This document shows, one piece after another, positions 8,193-15,814 of a stretch of 64,000 nucleotides of DNA. The DNA comes from RYN-111 sp963760125 (GTDB taxonomy: Bacteria; Actinomycetota; Actinomycetes; Mycobacteriales; SCTD01): the NCBI GenBank assembly GCA_963760125.1, contig CAVXBV010000010.1:1-64000 (forward strand), written 5' to 3'. Under the pieces are notes generated by a model. It searched no databases. It saw only the letters and a list, made by a program, of their open reading frames with translations, and had not been told where the DNA came from. Position 1 is the stretch's first letter, and each line of letters starts with the position of its first letter. The translations under genes and the position numbers were made by a program.

Positions 8193-9470
8193 CTACTTCT
8201 TCTGGTCGAGGGTGGCGAGGCCGGCGTAGCCCCGGCCCTCGACGACGGTCTTGGCCGTGTCCAGGCGGCCACGGGTCGAGGGGAAGGCCTGGACGAGGCC
8301 CATGGCGGCGTCGCGCATCGCGCGTCCCAGGGGCCCGTCCATGACGGCCGTGGAGGTCCCGCACATCTGGAACGACGCCATGACCGTGGCGAAGGAGTCG
8401 TCGCAGATCGAGCCCTTGGACAGCCGCCAGGTCTTCACGACCTCCTCCTTGGGTGCGACCGGCGGGTCACTGCTCTCGAGCAGGAGCTGGCGCCGCAGCC
8501 ACAGGTGAGCGCTCTCCAGCTTCTGCTCGGCCTCGCCGATGAACACCTGGTGCATCGGGCTGGTCGCCAGCGCCGCACCGGTGTCGGCGAACGTCAGGGT
8601 CATCGAGCGGTCGAGGGCGTACTCGTAGGCACCGCGGGCGATGCCGGCGTAGATGGCCGCGATGGCGACCTGGTTGCCGACCCACGAGCCGCGGCTGACC
8701 TGGGTCGCACGGCTGAAGCCGCCGGGGATCGTGAGGGAGAGCTCGTCAGCGACGAAGGCGCCGTCCAGGACGATGCCGTGGTTGGCCGACGCGCGCATGC
8801 CCAGGCCGTTCCAGACCGTCCGGTTGCGGACGCCGTCCTTCGTGCGGTCGACGAGGAACAGGCACAGCGACTCCATCCCCTCGAGGTCGTCGCGCCGCGC
8901 GGTGACGAGGTAGTAGTCGGCCGTACCGGTCAAGCAGCCGAAGGACTTCTCGCCGTACAGCTGCCAACCGCCCTCGACCCGCTTGGCCACGGTCTGGATG
9001 AGGACGCTGGCGTTGCTGGCCTTGACCGCTTCGCTGGCGAAGTTGCCGATCCACAGGCGGTCGCGGCCCAGGCCGTGCAGGACCCGCTCGGCGAAGGCCC
9101 GGACGACAGGCGCCTCCTCGTCGGTGTAGAGGCCGGCCTCGATCGCGGCCAGCGGGAGGAGCCCGCGGCTGCTGGAGGAGCAGTGGAAGAAGAAGGACAG
9201 CGCGGTGGATCCACACACCGTGCCCAGGGCGTACGTCGTGGCGGTGAGGTCGCGCAGGCCGCCGCCCATCCCGCCGTACTCCTCGGGAACGACCAGGCCG
9301 AGCAGGCCGGAGTCGCGGAACAGGCGCACGTGCGCCTCAGGGAACTCCCCGGCGGCGTCGGCCTCGGCGGCGAGATCGCGAATGGCCGGGAGCACCCCTT
9401 CCACCACGGCCGCGCGGCTGCGCTCGGCGTCGGTCAGGTCCTCGATGAGCCGTTCTGCGGTGAGTGCCAT
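8193..9470 (-). CDS. Acyl-CoA dehydrogenase-family flavoprotein
   Basis: 425 residues. The N-terminal helical domain contains LFRDSGLLGLVVPEEYGGMG, typical of acyl-CoA dehydrogenases; the beta domain follows (ASNASVLIQTVAKRVEGGWQ; GEKSFGCLTG); the C-terminal helical domain includes MCGTSTAVMDGPLGRAMRDA. The last region is the DszC/hydroxylase-like variant rather than the classical Glu base motif, so a flavin-dependent monooxygenase acting with a separate flavin reductase is possible. A flavin reductase gene starts divergently just 56 bp away and shares the operator. The ATG at 9470 has no Shine-Dalgarno sequence and sits six bases after TACAGT, so the mRNA is probably leaderless. Confidence 0.8.
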   Translation of the reverse strand: MALTAERLIEDLTDAERSRAAVVEGVLPAIRDLAAEADAAGEFPEAHVRLFRDSGLLGLVVPEEYGGMGGGLRDLTATTYALGTVCGSTALSFFFHCSSSSRGLLPLAAIEAGLYTDEEAPVVRAFAERVLHGLGRDRLWIGNFASEAVKASNASVLIQTVAKRVEGGWQLYGEKSFGCLTGTADYYLVTARRDDLEGMESLCLFLVDRTKDGVRNRTVWNGLGMRASANHGIVLDGAFVADELSLTIPGGFSRATQVSRGSWVGNQVAIAAIYAGIARGAYEYALDRSMTLTFADTGAALATSPMHQVFIGEAEQKLESAHLWLRRQLLLESSDPPVAPKEEVVKTWRLSKGSICDDSFATVMASFQMCGTSTAVMDGPLGRAMRDAAMGLVQAFPSTRGRLDTAKTVVEGRGYAGLATLDQKK

Positions 9471-9476
9471 GCCCGG

Positions 9477-9498
9477 ACTGTATCTGGAACAGTGTTCC
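9477..9498 (-). promoter_or_regulatory. Leaderless promoter with type A operator (GGAACA-G-TGTTCC)
   Basis: The perfect 13-bp palindrome GGAACAGTGTTCC lies at 9486-9498. Three bases closer to the acyl-CoA dehydrogenase gene is TACAGT (9477-9482, minus strand), then six bases and the ATG. The operator would block the -10/-35 region. It also lies 29 bases before the divergent flavin reductase start, so both directions could be controlled from it. Same palindrome as at 15780, 32261 and 32352. Confidence 0.6.
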
Positions 9499-9526
9499 GT
9501 TGGAAGGGACAGTTGCCCTAGAGTGC

Positions 9527-10507
9527 GTGCCAGTCGAACCCGAGGAGGCCGCCATCGGCACCGTTGACGCCGCGGCCTTCCGTGCGGTCCTGGGCCAGTG
9601 GCCCACGGGGGTCACGCTGGTGACGACGCTGCACCAGGGGGCGCCGTACGGCGTCACCGCGAGCTCGTTCAGCAGTGTGAGCCTCGACCCCCCGCTGGTA
9701 TCGGTCTGCCTTGCCCGCAGCGCTTTTGCCCACGACCTGGTCCGGGACGCGGGGTTGTTCGGGGTCACCATCCTCGGAAAGGACCACGCAGGGCTGGGGA
9801 TGGCCTTTGCGCGCTATCAGGCAGGTGTCGACCGCTTCGAGGGCAACGACTGGGTCACCGCCGAGACCGGGGCACCGCTGCTCGCGACGTCCCTCGGCTG
9901 GCTCGACTGCCGCGTCGCCCACGCGTACGACGGTGGCGACCACACGATTTTCGTCGGTGAGGTCCTGGCGGCCGACACCCCTCGGACGACGTCGCCGCTG
10001 CTCTACCACTCGCGCACGTGGGGCCAGTTCGCCGACCAGCTGCCGGACGAGGTCGTCCTCGTGCGGCCGGACAGCAGCGACATCGCTGTCGTGGCGGGTG
10101 ACGAGGGCTCGTTAGGGCTCGCCGTCGCGGCGCTGCAGCGGTCGAGCGACCTTCATCGCCGGCCTCGGCTGGTCGTCGAGGGCGCCTTCGGCGTGAAGCC
10201 GCTGCTGCTGGCCGAAGCGCTCGCCGTGCTCGCTGCCCTCGGCCCGGATGAGATCGTCCTCGTCGATGACGGCACCGTCACGCCGGTGCAAGTCCGCGAG
10301 GGCTGCCGTGAGGCGGTGCTCTCGGTGCGGCCGGTACCGCTCGCCGTGCGCGTCTCCGCGGCTGCGGGCCTCGGGCAGGCCAACCTGCTGACCGTCCTCA
10401 AGAGCGGCGTCTCCCGCCTCGACGTCGGCCCCGGTTCGGTCGATCGCGCCACCATCGCCCTGCTGGTCGACAGCCTCGACCTCCGTCTGCAAGGAGAATC
10501 CTCGTGA
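9527..10507 (+). CDS. Flavin reductase fused to a degenerate HMG-CoA-lyase-like domain
   Basis: About 326 residues. Residues 13-172 form a flavin reductase/FMN-binding split barrel (LGQWPTGVTLVTT, GVTASSFSSVSLDPPLVSVC), the kind that supplies reduced flavin to two-component monooxygenases. Residues about 210-326 resemble the second half of an HMG-CoA-lyase/DRE-TIM barrel (GPDEIVLVDDGTVTPVQVRE, AGLGQANLLTVLKSGVSRLD), but the metal-binding HxH is replaced by VRVS. This second domain is probably structural or regulatory. Start choice is uncertain: GTG 9527 lacks a ribosome site, while GAGGAGG at 9542-9548 stands five bases before an in-frame ATC at 9554. The divergent partner is the acyl-CoA dehydrogenase/monooxygenase-like gene. 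Confidence 0.75.
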   Translation: MPVEPEEAAIGTVDAAAFRAVLGQWPTGVTLVTTLHQGAPYGVTASSFSSVSLDPPLVSVCLARSAFAHDLVRDAGLFGVTILGKDHAGLGMAFARYQAGVDRFEGNDWVTAETGAPLLATSLGWLDCRVAHAYDGGDHTIFVGEVLAADTPRTTSPLLYHSRTWGQFADQLPDEVVLVRPDSSDIAVVAGDEGSLGLAVAALQRSSDLHRRPRLVVEGAFGVKPLLLAEALAVLAALGPDEIVLVDDGTVTPVQVREGCREAVLSVRPVPLAVRVSAAAGLGQANLLTVLKSGVSRLDVGPGSVDRATIALLVDSLDLRLQGESS

Positions 10508-11937
10508 GCCTGCCTCCGTTGTCCGACCTCGTGGACGGGGAGAAATCCGCCCCGACGGTGGACCTCGGCACCTGGCTCGAGGACCCCAACACCGGCGAGC
10601 AGGTCCAGCTTCAGGTCGCGACCGATGCTGCGACGCTCGAACGCGCTGTCTGCGCGGCGCAGCGGGTGCACGAGGCAGGAACCTGGTCCGGGCTGTCCGC
10701 GGACGCCCGGGCCGACTGGCTCGAGAGGTACGCCGACGCGCTGGCCCCCCGTTGCGCGGAGGTCGCACGGTTGGAGTCGCTGACCACGGGCGCGCCGATC
10801 AGCCAGACCTCCATGCTGTCGTTCATCGTGCACGCGGCGTTCCGTCTTGTCGCCGAGCAGCTGCGGGCCGGACTGCTGACCCGAACCTACGACGGACCCG
10901 CCGGCGACGTCGTCGTCCGCCGGCTCCCGCTCGGTCCGGCCCTGTGCCTGGTCCCGTGGAACGCCCCCGCACCCATGGCCGCCCACAAGGTCGCGTCGGC
11001 TCTGGGCGCCGGCTGCCCCGTGATCCTCAAGCCGTCGGAGTTCGCCCCGCACGGCAGCGGGGCCCTCGCCGACGCCGCGGTCGAGATCGGCTTGCCTGCG
11101 GGGGTTTTCCAGCTCGTCCACGGGGACGTGTCCGTCGGCAAGGCGCTGGTGGACGATCCGCGCATCCGTGCGGTCTCCTTCACCGGAGGACTCGCCGGTG
11201 GGCGCGCCATCGCCGCCGCGTCGGTGGAGACGTTGCGTCCGGTCCAGCTCGAGCTCGGTGGGCACAACGCGCTCGTCGTCCTGCCGGACGCTGACCTCGA
11301 CCAGGCAGCGGGTGCGGTCGTCGGGCTGATGACGACCCTGAACGGCCAGTGGTGCCGCTCCCTCGGTCGCCTCGTCGTCCCCGCCGAACTGCAGGACGAC
11401 CTGCTGGCTCGGGTGCTGGCACAGCTCGCCGACGTACGTCTGGGGCACTGCCTCGACGAGGCGTCGCAGATGGGTCCGATCGTGCACAGCGGACACCTCG
11501 CCCACCTCCGTGCCCGCACCGAAGCGCTCGGCGGCAAGGTCCACACCGCTACCCCGCTGCCCGACCTCACCGGCAACTTCCTGGCGCCCACGCTCGTGAC
11601 CGGAGTGGCGTCGGACGACGCGCTGCACGAGATCTTCGGACCGGTCGCGACCGTCCACGCCTACGACACGGTCGACGAGGCGGTCGCCCTGGCGAACGCG
11701 ACGCCGTACGGGCTGGAGGCCTACGTCGTCGGGACCGACACCGAGGAGGCCCTCGCCGTGGCGGGTCGGATCCGGGCCGGCGGGGTCAAGGTCAATGGGG
11801 TCTCGCCGCTGTCGCTTCACCTCATGGCGCCCCGCCCGGCGTGGGGGCTGTCCGGGCTCGGCGCGGAGGGGACCATCGAGACGATCACGTTCTTCACCGG
11901 CGAGCAGGTCGTGGGCGTGGAGGGCTTCCCGGGGTGA
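10504..11937 (+). CDS. Aldehyde dehydrogenase
   Basis: 477 residues from a GTG that overlaps the previous stop by 4 bp. It has full NAD(P)-dependent aldehyde dehydrogenase length and motifs: VPWNAPAPMAAHKVASALGA (substrate/cofactor cleft), VILKPSEFAP, FTGGLAGGR (cofactor loop), LELGGHN with the general-base Glu, and NGQWCRSL with the catalytic Cys. It oxidises an aldehyde to an acid in the cytoplasm. In this setting candidate substrates are phytol-derived aldehydes released after chlorophyllase action, or fragments of the macrocycle; neither can be chosen from sequence. A second, broken paralogue lies at 22423-23833. Confidence 0.9.
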   Translation: MSLPPLSDLVDGEKSAPTVDLGTWLEDPNTGEQVQLQVATDAATLERAVCAAQRVHEAGTWSGLSADARADWLERYADALAPRCAEVARLESLTTGAPISQTSMLSFIVHAAFRLVAEQLRAGLLTRTYDGPAGDVVVRRLPLGPALCLVPWNAPAPMAAHKVASALGAGCPVILKPSEFAPHGSGALADAAVEIGLPAGVFQLVHGDVSVGKALVDDPRIRAVSFTGGLAGGRAIAAASVETLRPVQLELGGHNALVVLPDADLDQAAGAVVGLMTTLNGQWCRSLGRLVVPAELQDDLLARVLAQLADVRLGHCLDEASQMGPIVHSGHLAHLRARTEALGGKVHTATPLPDLTGNFLAPTLVTGVASDDALHEIFGPVATVHAYDTVDEAVALANATPYGLEAYVVGTDTEEALAVAGRIRAGGVKVNGVSPLSLHLMAPRPAWGLSGLGAEGTIETITFFTGEQVVGVEGFPG

Positions 11938-12695
11938 CCCGGCGCGACGCGCTACTCGTCGAGCACGACGGCGAGCAGCTCGGGGTCGAGGTCTGCGGCG
12001 ACGGGCCCGCCGTCGTCCTGCTGCACGGCTCCGGCGGCAATCGGGCGACGTGGTGGCAGCAGGTCGTGCCGCTGTCCCGTACCCACACCGTGGTCACCGT
12101 CGAGGCTCGCGGGTACGGACGGTCCACCGACCGCGCTGACCAGTCCGGACCCGTGGCCTGCGCGGCGGACCTGGAGGCGGTGCGGCTGCACCTGGGCCTT
12201 CCGACGTGGCACGTCGTCGGACACTCCCTCGGCGGCTGGACCGCCCTCCGGTACGCCGTCACCCACCCCGCTGCGTGCTCGTCGGTGGTGCTGCTCAACT
12301 CGGTCGCCGGCGTCTTTCCGCTGGAGGTCGAGCAGTGGTGGGAGCAGCTGGCCTCGCGTGGCTGGCCGGCGCAGGCGCTGGCCGAGCCGCCGTCGTTGCT
12401 GGGGCAGGGGACACCGCTGGCCCACCTCTACCAGCTCGTCGGTGCGCTCAATGATCCGCCGTCGTTCACCGGTCCCGCTGCCCGCATCCGGGAAGATGAC
12501 CTCACCGACCTGACGTCGCTGACGATGCCGGTCACCTTCGTCGCTGGCGCCGCCGACGAAACCGTCCCCGCTGGTGTCGTCCGTGCTGCCGCCGCGGCGG
12601 TGGGCGCGACGTATGTCGAGGTCGCCGGTGGGCACGTGCCGTTCTGGGAGGACCCAAAGGGCTTCAACCACCTGCTGCTCGGTCTCCTTACCTGA
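11934..12695 (+). CDS. Alpha/beta-hydrolase
   Basis: 253 residues from a GTG overlapping the aldehyde dehydrogenase stop (GTGA). It has a classical alpha/beta-hydrolase fold: oxyanion-hole HGSGG near residue 28, nucleophile elbow GHSLGG, acid loop FVAGAADETVP and C-terminal catalytic His in VAGGHVPFWEDP. It is likely an esterase or C-C hydrolase of the cytoplasm. By context it might demethylate a carboxymethyl ester, as plant MES16 does on chlorophyll catabolites, but no sequence feature specific to that enzyme is visible. It is the last gene of the operon beginning with the flavin reductase. Confidence 0.85.
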   Translation: MTRRDALLVEHDGEQLGVEVCGDGPAVVLLHGSGGNRATWWQQVVPLSRTHTVVTVEARGYGRSTDRADQSGPVACAADLEAVRLHLGLPTWHVVGHSLGGWTALRYAVTHPAACSSVVLLNSVAGVFPLEVEQWWEQLASRGWPAQALAEPPSLLGQGTPLAHLYQLVGALNDPPSFTGPAARIREDDLTDLTSLTMPVTFVAGAADETVPAGVVRAAAAAVGATYVEVAGGHVPFWEDPKGFNHLLLGLLT

Positions 12696-12752
12696 GTCGA
12701 GCGGGTAGGCGCGGAGCGAGAAGGCCGCGGCGCCGGGACGTGCCCTCGCGAA

Positions 12753-12796
12753 CTGTCCGAAGCTCTGCGCTCGGCTGTGTCCGCAGCGTCGGACAG
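12753..12796. terminator. Putative bidirectional terminator hairpin
   Basis: CTGTCCGA (12753-12760) pairs perfectly with TCGGACAG (12789-12796), and the interior has further partial pairing. It lies in the 112-bp gap between two converging genes, where nothing else is seen. There is no U-tract. Confidence 0.4.
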
Positions 12797-12807
12797 ACCC
12801 GGGGCCT

Positions 12808-14103
12808 CTAGCCCGCGCAGGCCAACGCTGGTGCGCAACCGACGGGCGGGGGCGGGGCTGCGGTCGGCGTAGCCCTTGGCCGGGCCGGCGCGGCTTCGCG
12901 GTACAGCGCGACCAACCCGGCGTCGTACGACGAGAAGAGCGCAGCGGGGGTCGAACCGCGCAGCCGTACCACCGCACCGCCCCCGGCCTGGCCGCGCTCG
13001 TTGGCGATCGCCTCCGTGCGGAAGACGCCCGGGGCGGTCTGGCGCAACACGTAGAGGTGCTTGTCGCCGTCGCCACTGACGGCGAGGTCGGTGTCACCGT
13101 CCCCGTCGAGGTCTCCCCAGCCGAACACTCCGGGCGCCCCCTGCTGCTGCCCCCCGCCGGTGTCGGCGCGCGAGACGATGCCGGTCGAGATCATCCGCGC
13201 GGTCCACGGCAGGCGTGGGTCAGGTCCGGGGGTGAGCAGGTAGACGCCCTCCCGCGCCGTCCCGGGTGGACCGCTCGTGGTGTTGGTGTGGTTGGTGCCG
13301 ACCCAGCCGATGCCGGGGACCTTGGACAGTTGGATCGCCCCACCGAGGTCCGCGACCATCACGTGCTTGACCCAGGCCCCGAACCCCGGGCCGCCCAGGT
13401 GCTCCAGCCAGGCGAAGGAGCCGTTGCGGCTGAAGTACTGCGCACTCGCGACGTCCAGGTCGCCGTCCCCGTCGACGTCGGTGACGGTCGGCAGGGAGCC
13501 GAGCCCCTCGCCCAGGATGATGGGCGTGCTGCTGAAGCCACCGTTCACCCCGGGGAACACCATCGTCGTGGCGGTGGCGGGCGTCTCGCCGACCGTGAGC
13601 AGGTCGCGGATCCCGTCCCCGTCGAGGTCGACGATCTCCGCTTTGTGGAAGAACGCGGGGTTGCCGACCGGCACCAGGTCGTGGCGTGTCCAGGTCCCGC
13701 GCGGTTTCTGCTGCCACCACGACAGCGACCCGCACGGCGAGCAGATGAAGAACCCGCCCGGCGCGACCAGGTCGACGAGGCCGTCCCCGTCGACGTCGGT
13801 GAGGGTCGGCTCCGCCGGGAACTGGATGCCGTCGGCGGGCACGATGATGTCGCTGCGGACCCAGCGCCTCCCCGTGAGGGAGTACGACGCGACGGTGCCG
13901 CCGGTGGTCGGCCCGAAACCCGCGACCTTGCCGAAGCTCGTGGCGACGATCTCGGGTTGGCCATCACCGTCGAGGTCTCCGGCCGTGGAGAAGGCTGCAC
14001 CGGGGAGGACGCCGACGACCTCCTCGGTCCACGGCTCCGCGGCGTCCGCGAGGGACGGGACCGCGAGCGCGGCGGTCGCCACCAGGGCCAGCACGATGCG
14101 CAT
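12808..14103 (-). CDS. Secreted FG-GAP/VCBS-repeat protein
   Basis: 431 residues from an ATG at 14103 that overlaps the upstream stop (TGATG). Signal peptide RIVLALVATAALAVPSLADA. The body is a beta-propeller of FG-GAP/VCBS repeats, each with a calcium-loop motif: DLDGDGQPEIV, DVDGDGLVDLV, DLDGDGIRDLL, DVDGDGDLDVA and DLDGDGDTDLA. The C-terminus is Pro/Ala-rich. It is exported and probably binds Ca2+; the ligand is unknown. Its translational coupling to a chlorophyllase-like hydrolase gene inside a catabolic island is unusual and suggests a role outside the cell in substrate capture or recognition, which is inference only. Confidence 0.8.
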   Translation of the reverse strand: MRIVLALVATAALAVPSLADAAEPWTEEVVGVLPGAAFSTAGDLDGDGQPEIVATSFGKVAGFGPTTGGTVASYSLTGRRWVRSDIIVPADGIQFPAEPTLTDVDGDGLVDLVAPGGFFICSPCGSLSWWQQKPRGTWTRHDLVPVGNPAFFHKAEIVDLDGDGIRDLLTVGETPATATTMVFPGVNGGFSSTPIILGEGLGSLPTVTDVDGDGDLDVASAQYFSRNGSFAWLEHLGGPGFGAWVKHVMVADLGGAIQLSKVPGIGWVGTNHTNTTSGPPGTAREGVYLLTPGPDPRLPWTARMISTGIVSRADTGGGQQQGAPGVFGWGDLDGDGDTDLAVSGDGDKHLYVLRQTAPGVFRTEAIANERGQAGGGAVVRLRGSTPAALFSSYDAGLVALYREAAPARPRATPTAAPPPPVGCAPALACAG

Positions 14104-14972
14104 CACAGGGACCACTGCTCCTCCAGGAAGGACTCGACGTGTTGGGCGATCTGGTCTCGTACCGCGTGGGGATCCCCGGTCGCAGGGTCCTCGAGATACC
14201 CGCGGCCGCTCGTGCCGTCGTACCCCTCGCAGATGCTGTAGTGGTTGGCGCCTTCGACGATCACGACCTCGCACTGCCGAGTCTGCGGGACGGCACGGGC
14301 CATCGTGAGCTCCATCGGGTGGCCGCCGGAGTCGCGACCGGTCTGCGCCCGGGCGATGGCGTCGCCGATCCCGTCCGCCGCGCCGCCGAGCAGCAGTAGC
14401 GGTGGCCCCTCGCCGAGCGGCAGGTAGTGGTCCTCGCCGAACCCCTGCGGGACCTGCGTGCGGGTGTGCCCCCCGTAGGAGAACGCCGGGGCGCCGAGCC
14501 AGGAGGAGCACAGCAGCGCGAGGGTCCCTCCTGCGGAGTGCCCACCTAGGGCCAGCCGGGTGAGGTCGAGGGCCTCGCCGACGTCGGCAACGCGCGGAAG
14601 CCGGTCCAGGAGCGCCGGCAGCAGCCGGGAGGGGAGGCGGGAGCCGAAGGTCTCCGGCGTGACCGCGTCGAGGTCGACGCCGGTGCTGAGCCCGGCCCGA
14701 CCCCCGAACAGCGGCGCCACCCACTGCCAGGTCGCGACCGCCATCCCGCGAGCGGCCAGCCGCTTGGCCAGCCAGGCATAGAGCTCCGGAGGGCAGTTGA
14801 AGTTCCCGCCGAGCAGCAGGACGGGGAGCGACGCGGCAGCGGGAGCGACGATCCCCAGCGTGGGGTCGCCGTCCGCCTGCACTGCGGGGTAGTGCACGAC
14901 GAGATGCGCTGTCGCGTAGGGGCTCTCGACACCAGGCACGGTGACGGCGTCGTACACCGCGCGCACGCGCAT
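14103..14972 (-). CDS. Chlorophyllase-like alpha/beta-hydrolase, copy 1
   Basis: 289 residues. The N-terminal half reads like a chlorophyllase/dienelactone-hydrolase-type protein: a strand and oxyanion region (LPVLLLGGNFNCPPELYAWL), then helix-strand AARGMAVATWQW. The nucleophile elbow is LALGGHSAGGT, comparable with GHSRGG in plant chlorophyllases; a late NHY near residue 260 may hold the catalytic His. It is clearly paralogous to the gene at 18306-19286, since both share the pattern D(L/V)...PETFGS...LDL.R.ALGGHS.GGT. No signal peptide. Proposed reaction: hydrolysis of the phytyl ester or another carboxylic ester. A general esterase is the alternative. Start ATG 14972 overlaps the VOC gene stop. 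Confidence 0.6.
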   Translation of the reverse strand: MRVRAVYDAVTVPGVESPYATAHLVVHYPAVQADGDPTLGIVAPAAASLPVLLLGGNFNCPPELYAWLAKRLAARGMAVATWQWVAPLFGGRAGLSTGVDLDAVTPETFGSRLPSRLLPALLDRLPRVADVGEALDLTRLALGGHSAGGTLALLCSSWLGAPAFSYGGHTRTQVPQGFGEDHYLPLGEGPPLLLLGGAADGIGDAIARAQTGRDSGGHPMELTMARAVPQTRQCEVVIVEGANHYSICEGYDGTSGRGYLEDPATGDPHAVRDQIAQHVESFLEEQWSL

Positions 14973-15730
14973 CACGACCAGAGCTCCACGAGGACGCCGC
15001 CGGGGGCCACGCAGCGGACCGCGCCGTCGCGCACCTCGCCGACGCGGTCCCACGGCAACGCGAGGGCGGCAGTGAGGTCGTCCACTGCGAAGGCGGGCCA
15101 CGCCCGACCCGCGAGGGGCTGACCGTCGGAGGCGGGAACGGAGCGCCCCGGGAACCCGAACAGCTCCAGGCGCATCGGGGACACGGCGTCATCGCTGACC
15201 ATCGCCATGCGGACCGGGCCCGGCTCGGGGAGCCCCATGATCTCGGTGACGGCCGGGGAGTCGAGAGGCACGTCGAATGCGCACGTCAGACCTGCCGCCG
15301 TGAAGAAGGCGACCGTCTCACCGACCTCCGGCACCACCCAGACCAGGCTGTGCGCCTCCGAGAACTCCGCGGCTGTGGTGTCGAGCCGCGATGGCCGCCG
15401 GTGATTGGCCTCGATGAGCACGACCGGGAGCCCGTCCGGTCCGGTCATTCGCGACTGGTGCATCACGAGCGGTCCGAGATCGATGCGTACCGAGGGCCGG
15501 TCGCCGATGTCGCGGACGTAGAAGTCCAGCGCGGCAACGCCTCCGTCGTAGGGCGCTCGGGCCGGCCCGGGGGCGGCGCGGACCACTCGAACCCGGCCAC
15601 GCTCGGCGCTCGCGAGGTCGACGTGACCGGGGCCCTTATCGACCACCGCGAGGTCGAACCCCTGCAGGAAGGCGACGGTCGCCGCGACGTCGCTGGCACC
15701 GACGACGGCACCGATCGGACTCTGGAGCAA
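14972..15730 (-). CDS. VOC (glyoxalase/dioxygenase-fold) protein
   Basis: 252 residues from a TTG at 15730. The start is well fixed, because AAGGAGGAG ends a few bases before it; an open frame continues to 15799 but has no ribosome site. Two betaalphabetabetabeta modules of the vicinal-oxygen-chelate fold are visible, beginning SPIGAVVGASDVAATVAFLQ and, in the second half, HSLVWVVPEVGETVAFFTAA. Such proteins are metal-dependent lyases, isomerases or extradiol dioxygenases, or binding proteins. First gene of the VOC - hydrolase - FG-GAP operon, divergent from the C-N hydrolase operon, with a type A operator between them. Confidence 0.75.
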   Translation of the reverse strand: MLQSPIGAVVGASDVAATVAFLQGFDLAVVDKGPGHVDLASAERGRVRVVRAAPGPARAPYDGGVAALDFYVRDIGDRPSVRIDLGPLVMHQSRMTGPDGLPVVLIEANHRRPSRLDTTAAEFSEAHSLVWVVPEVGETVAFFTAAGLTCAFDVPLDSPAVTEIMGLPEPGPVRMAMVSDDAVSPMRLELFGFPGRSVPASDGQPLAGRAWPAFAVDDLTAALALPWDRVGEVRDGAVRCVAPGGVLVELWS

Positions 15731-15779
15731 AGCTCCTCCTTGACAGGTGACGGGCCCGGAGCCGACAGTTTCGCACAAA

Positions 15780-15792
15780 GGAACGCTGTTCC
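15780..15792. promoter_or_regulatory. Type A operator GGAACG-C-TGTTCC
   Basis: 13-bp palindrome with one mismatch between the arms, between the divergent VOC (15730, minus) and C-N hydrolase (15815, plus) genes. Matches the sites at 9486, 32261 and 32352. Confidence 0.55.
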
Positions 15793-15814
15793 AAAACACC
15801 TGAGGAGCTCATCG

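Noticed and set aside
9486..9498. Identification of the type A palindrome as a KstR (cholesterol regulon) site
   Set aside because: KstR sites are related in look, but as I recall have AAC-nn-GTT spacing; here it is AAC-nnn-GTT. There are no steroid ring genes in the island, so I left the regulator unnamed.
7545..9521. 658-codon plus-strand open frame
   Set aside because: Shadow of the DUF1838 and acyl-CoA dehydrogenase genes; no recognisable domain.
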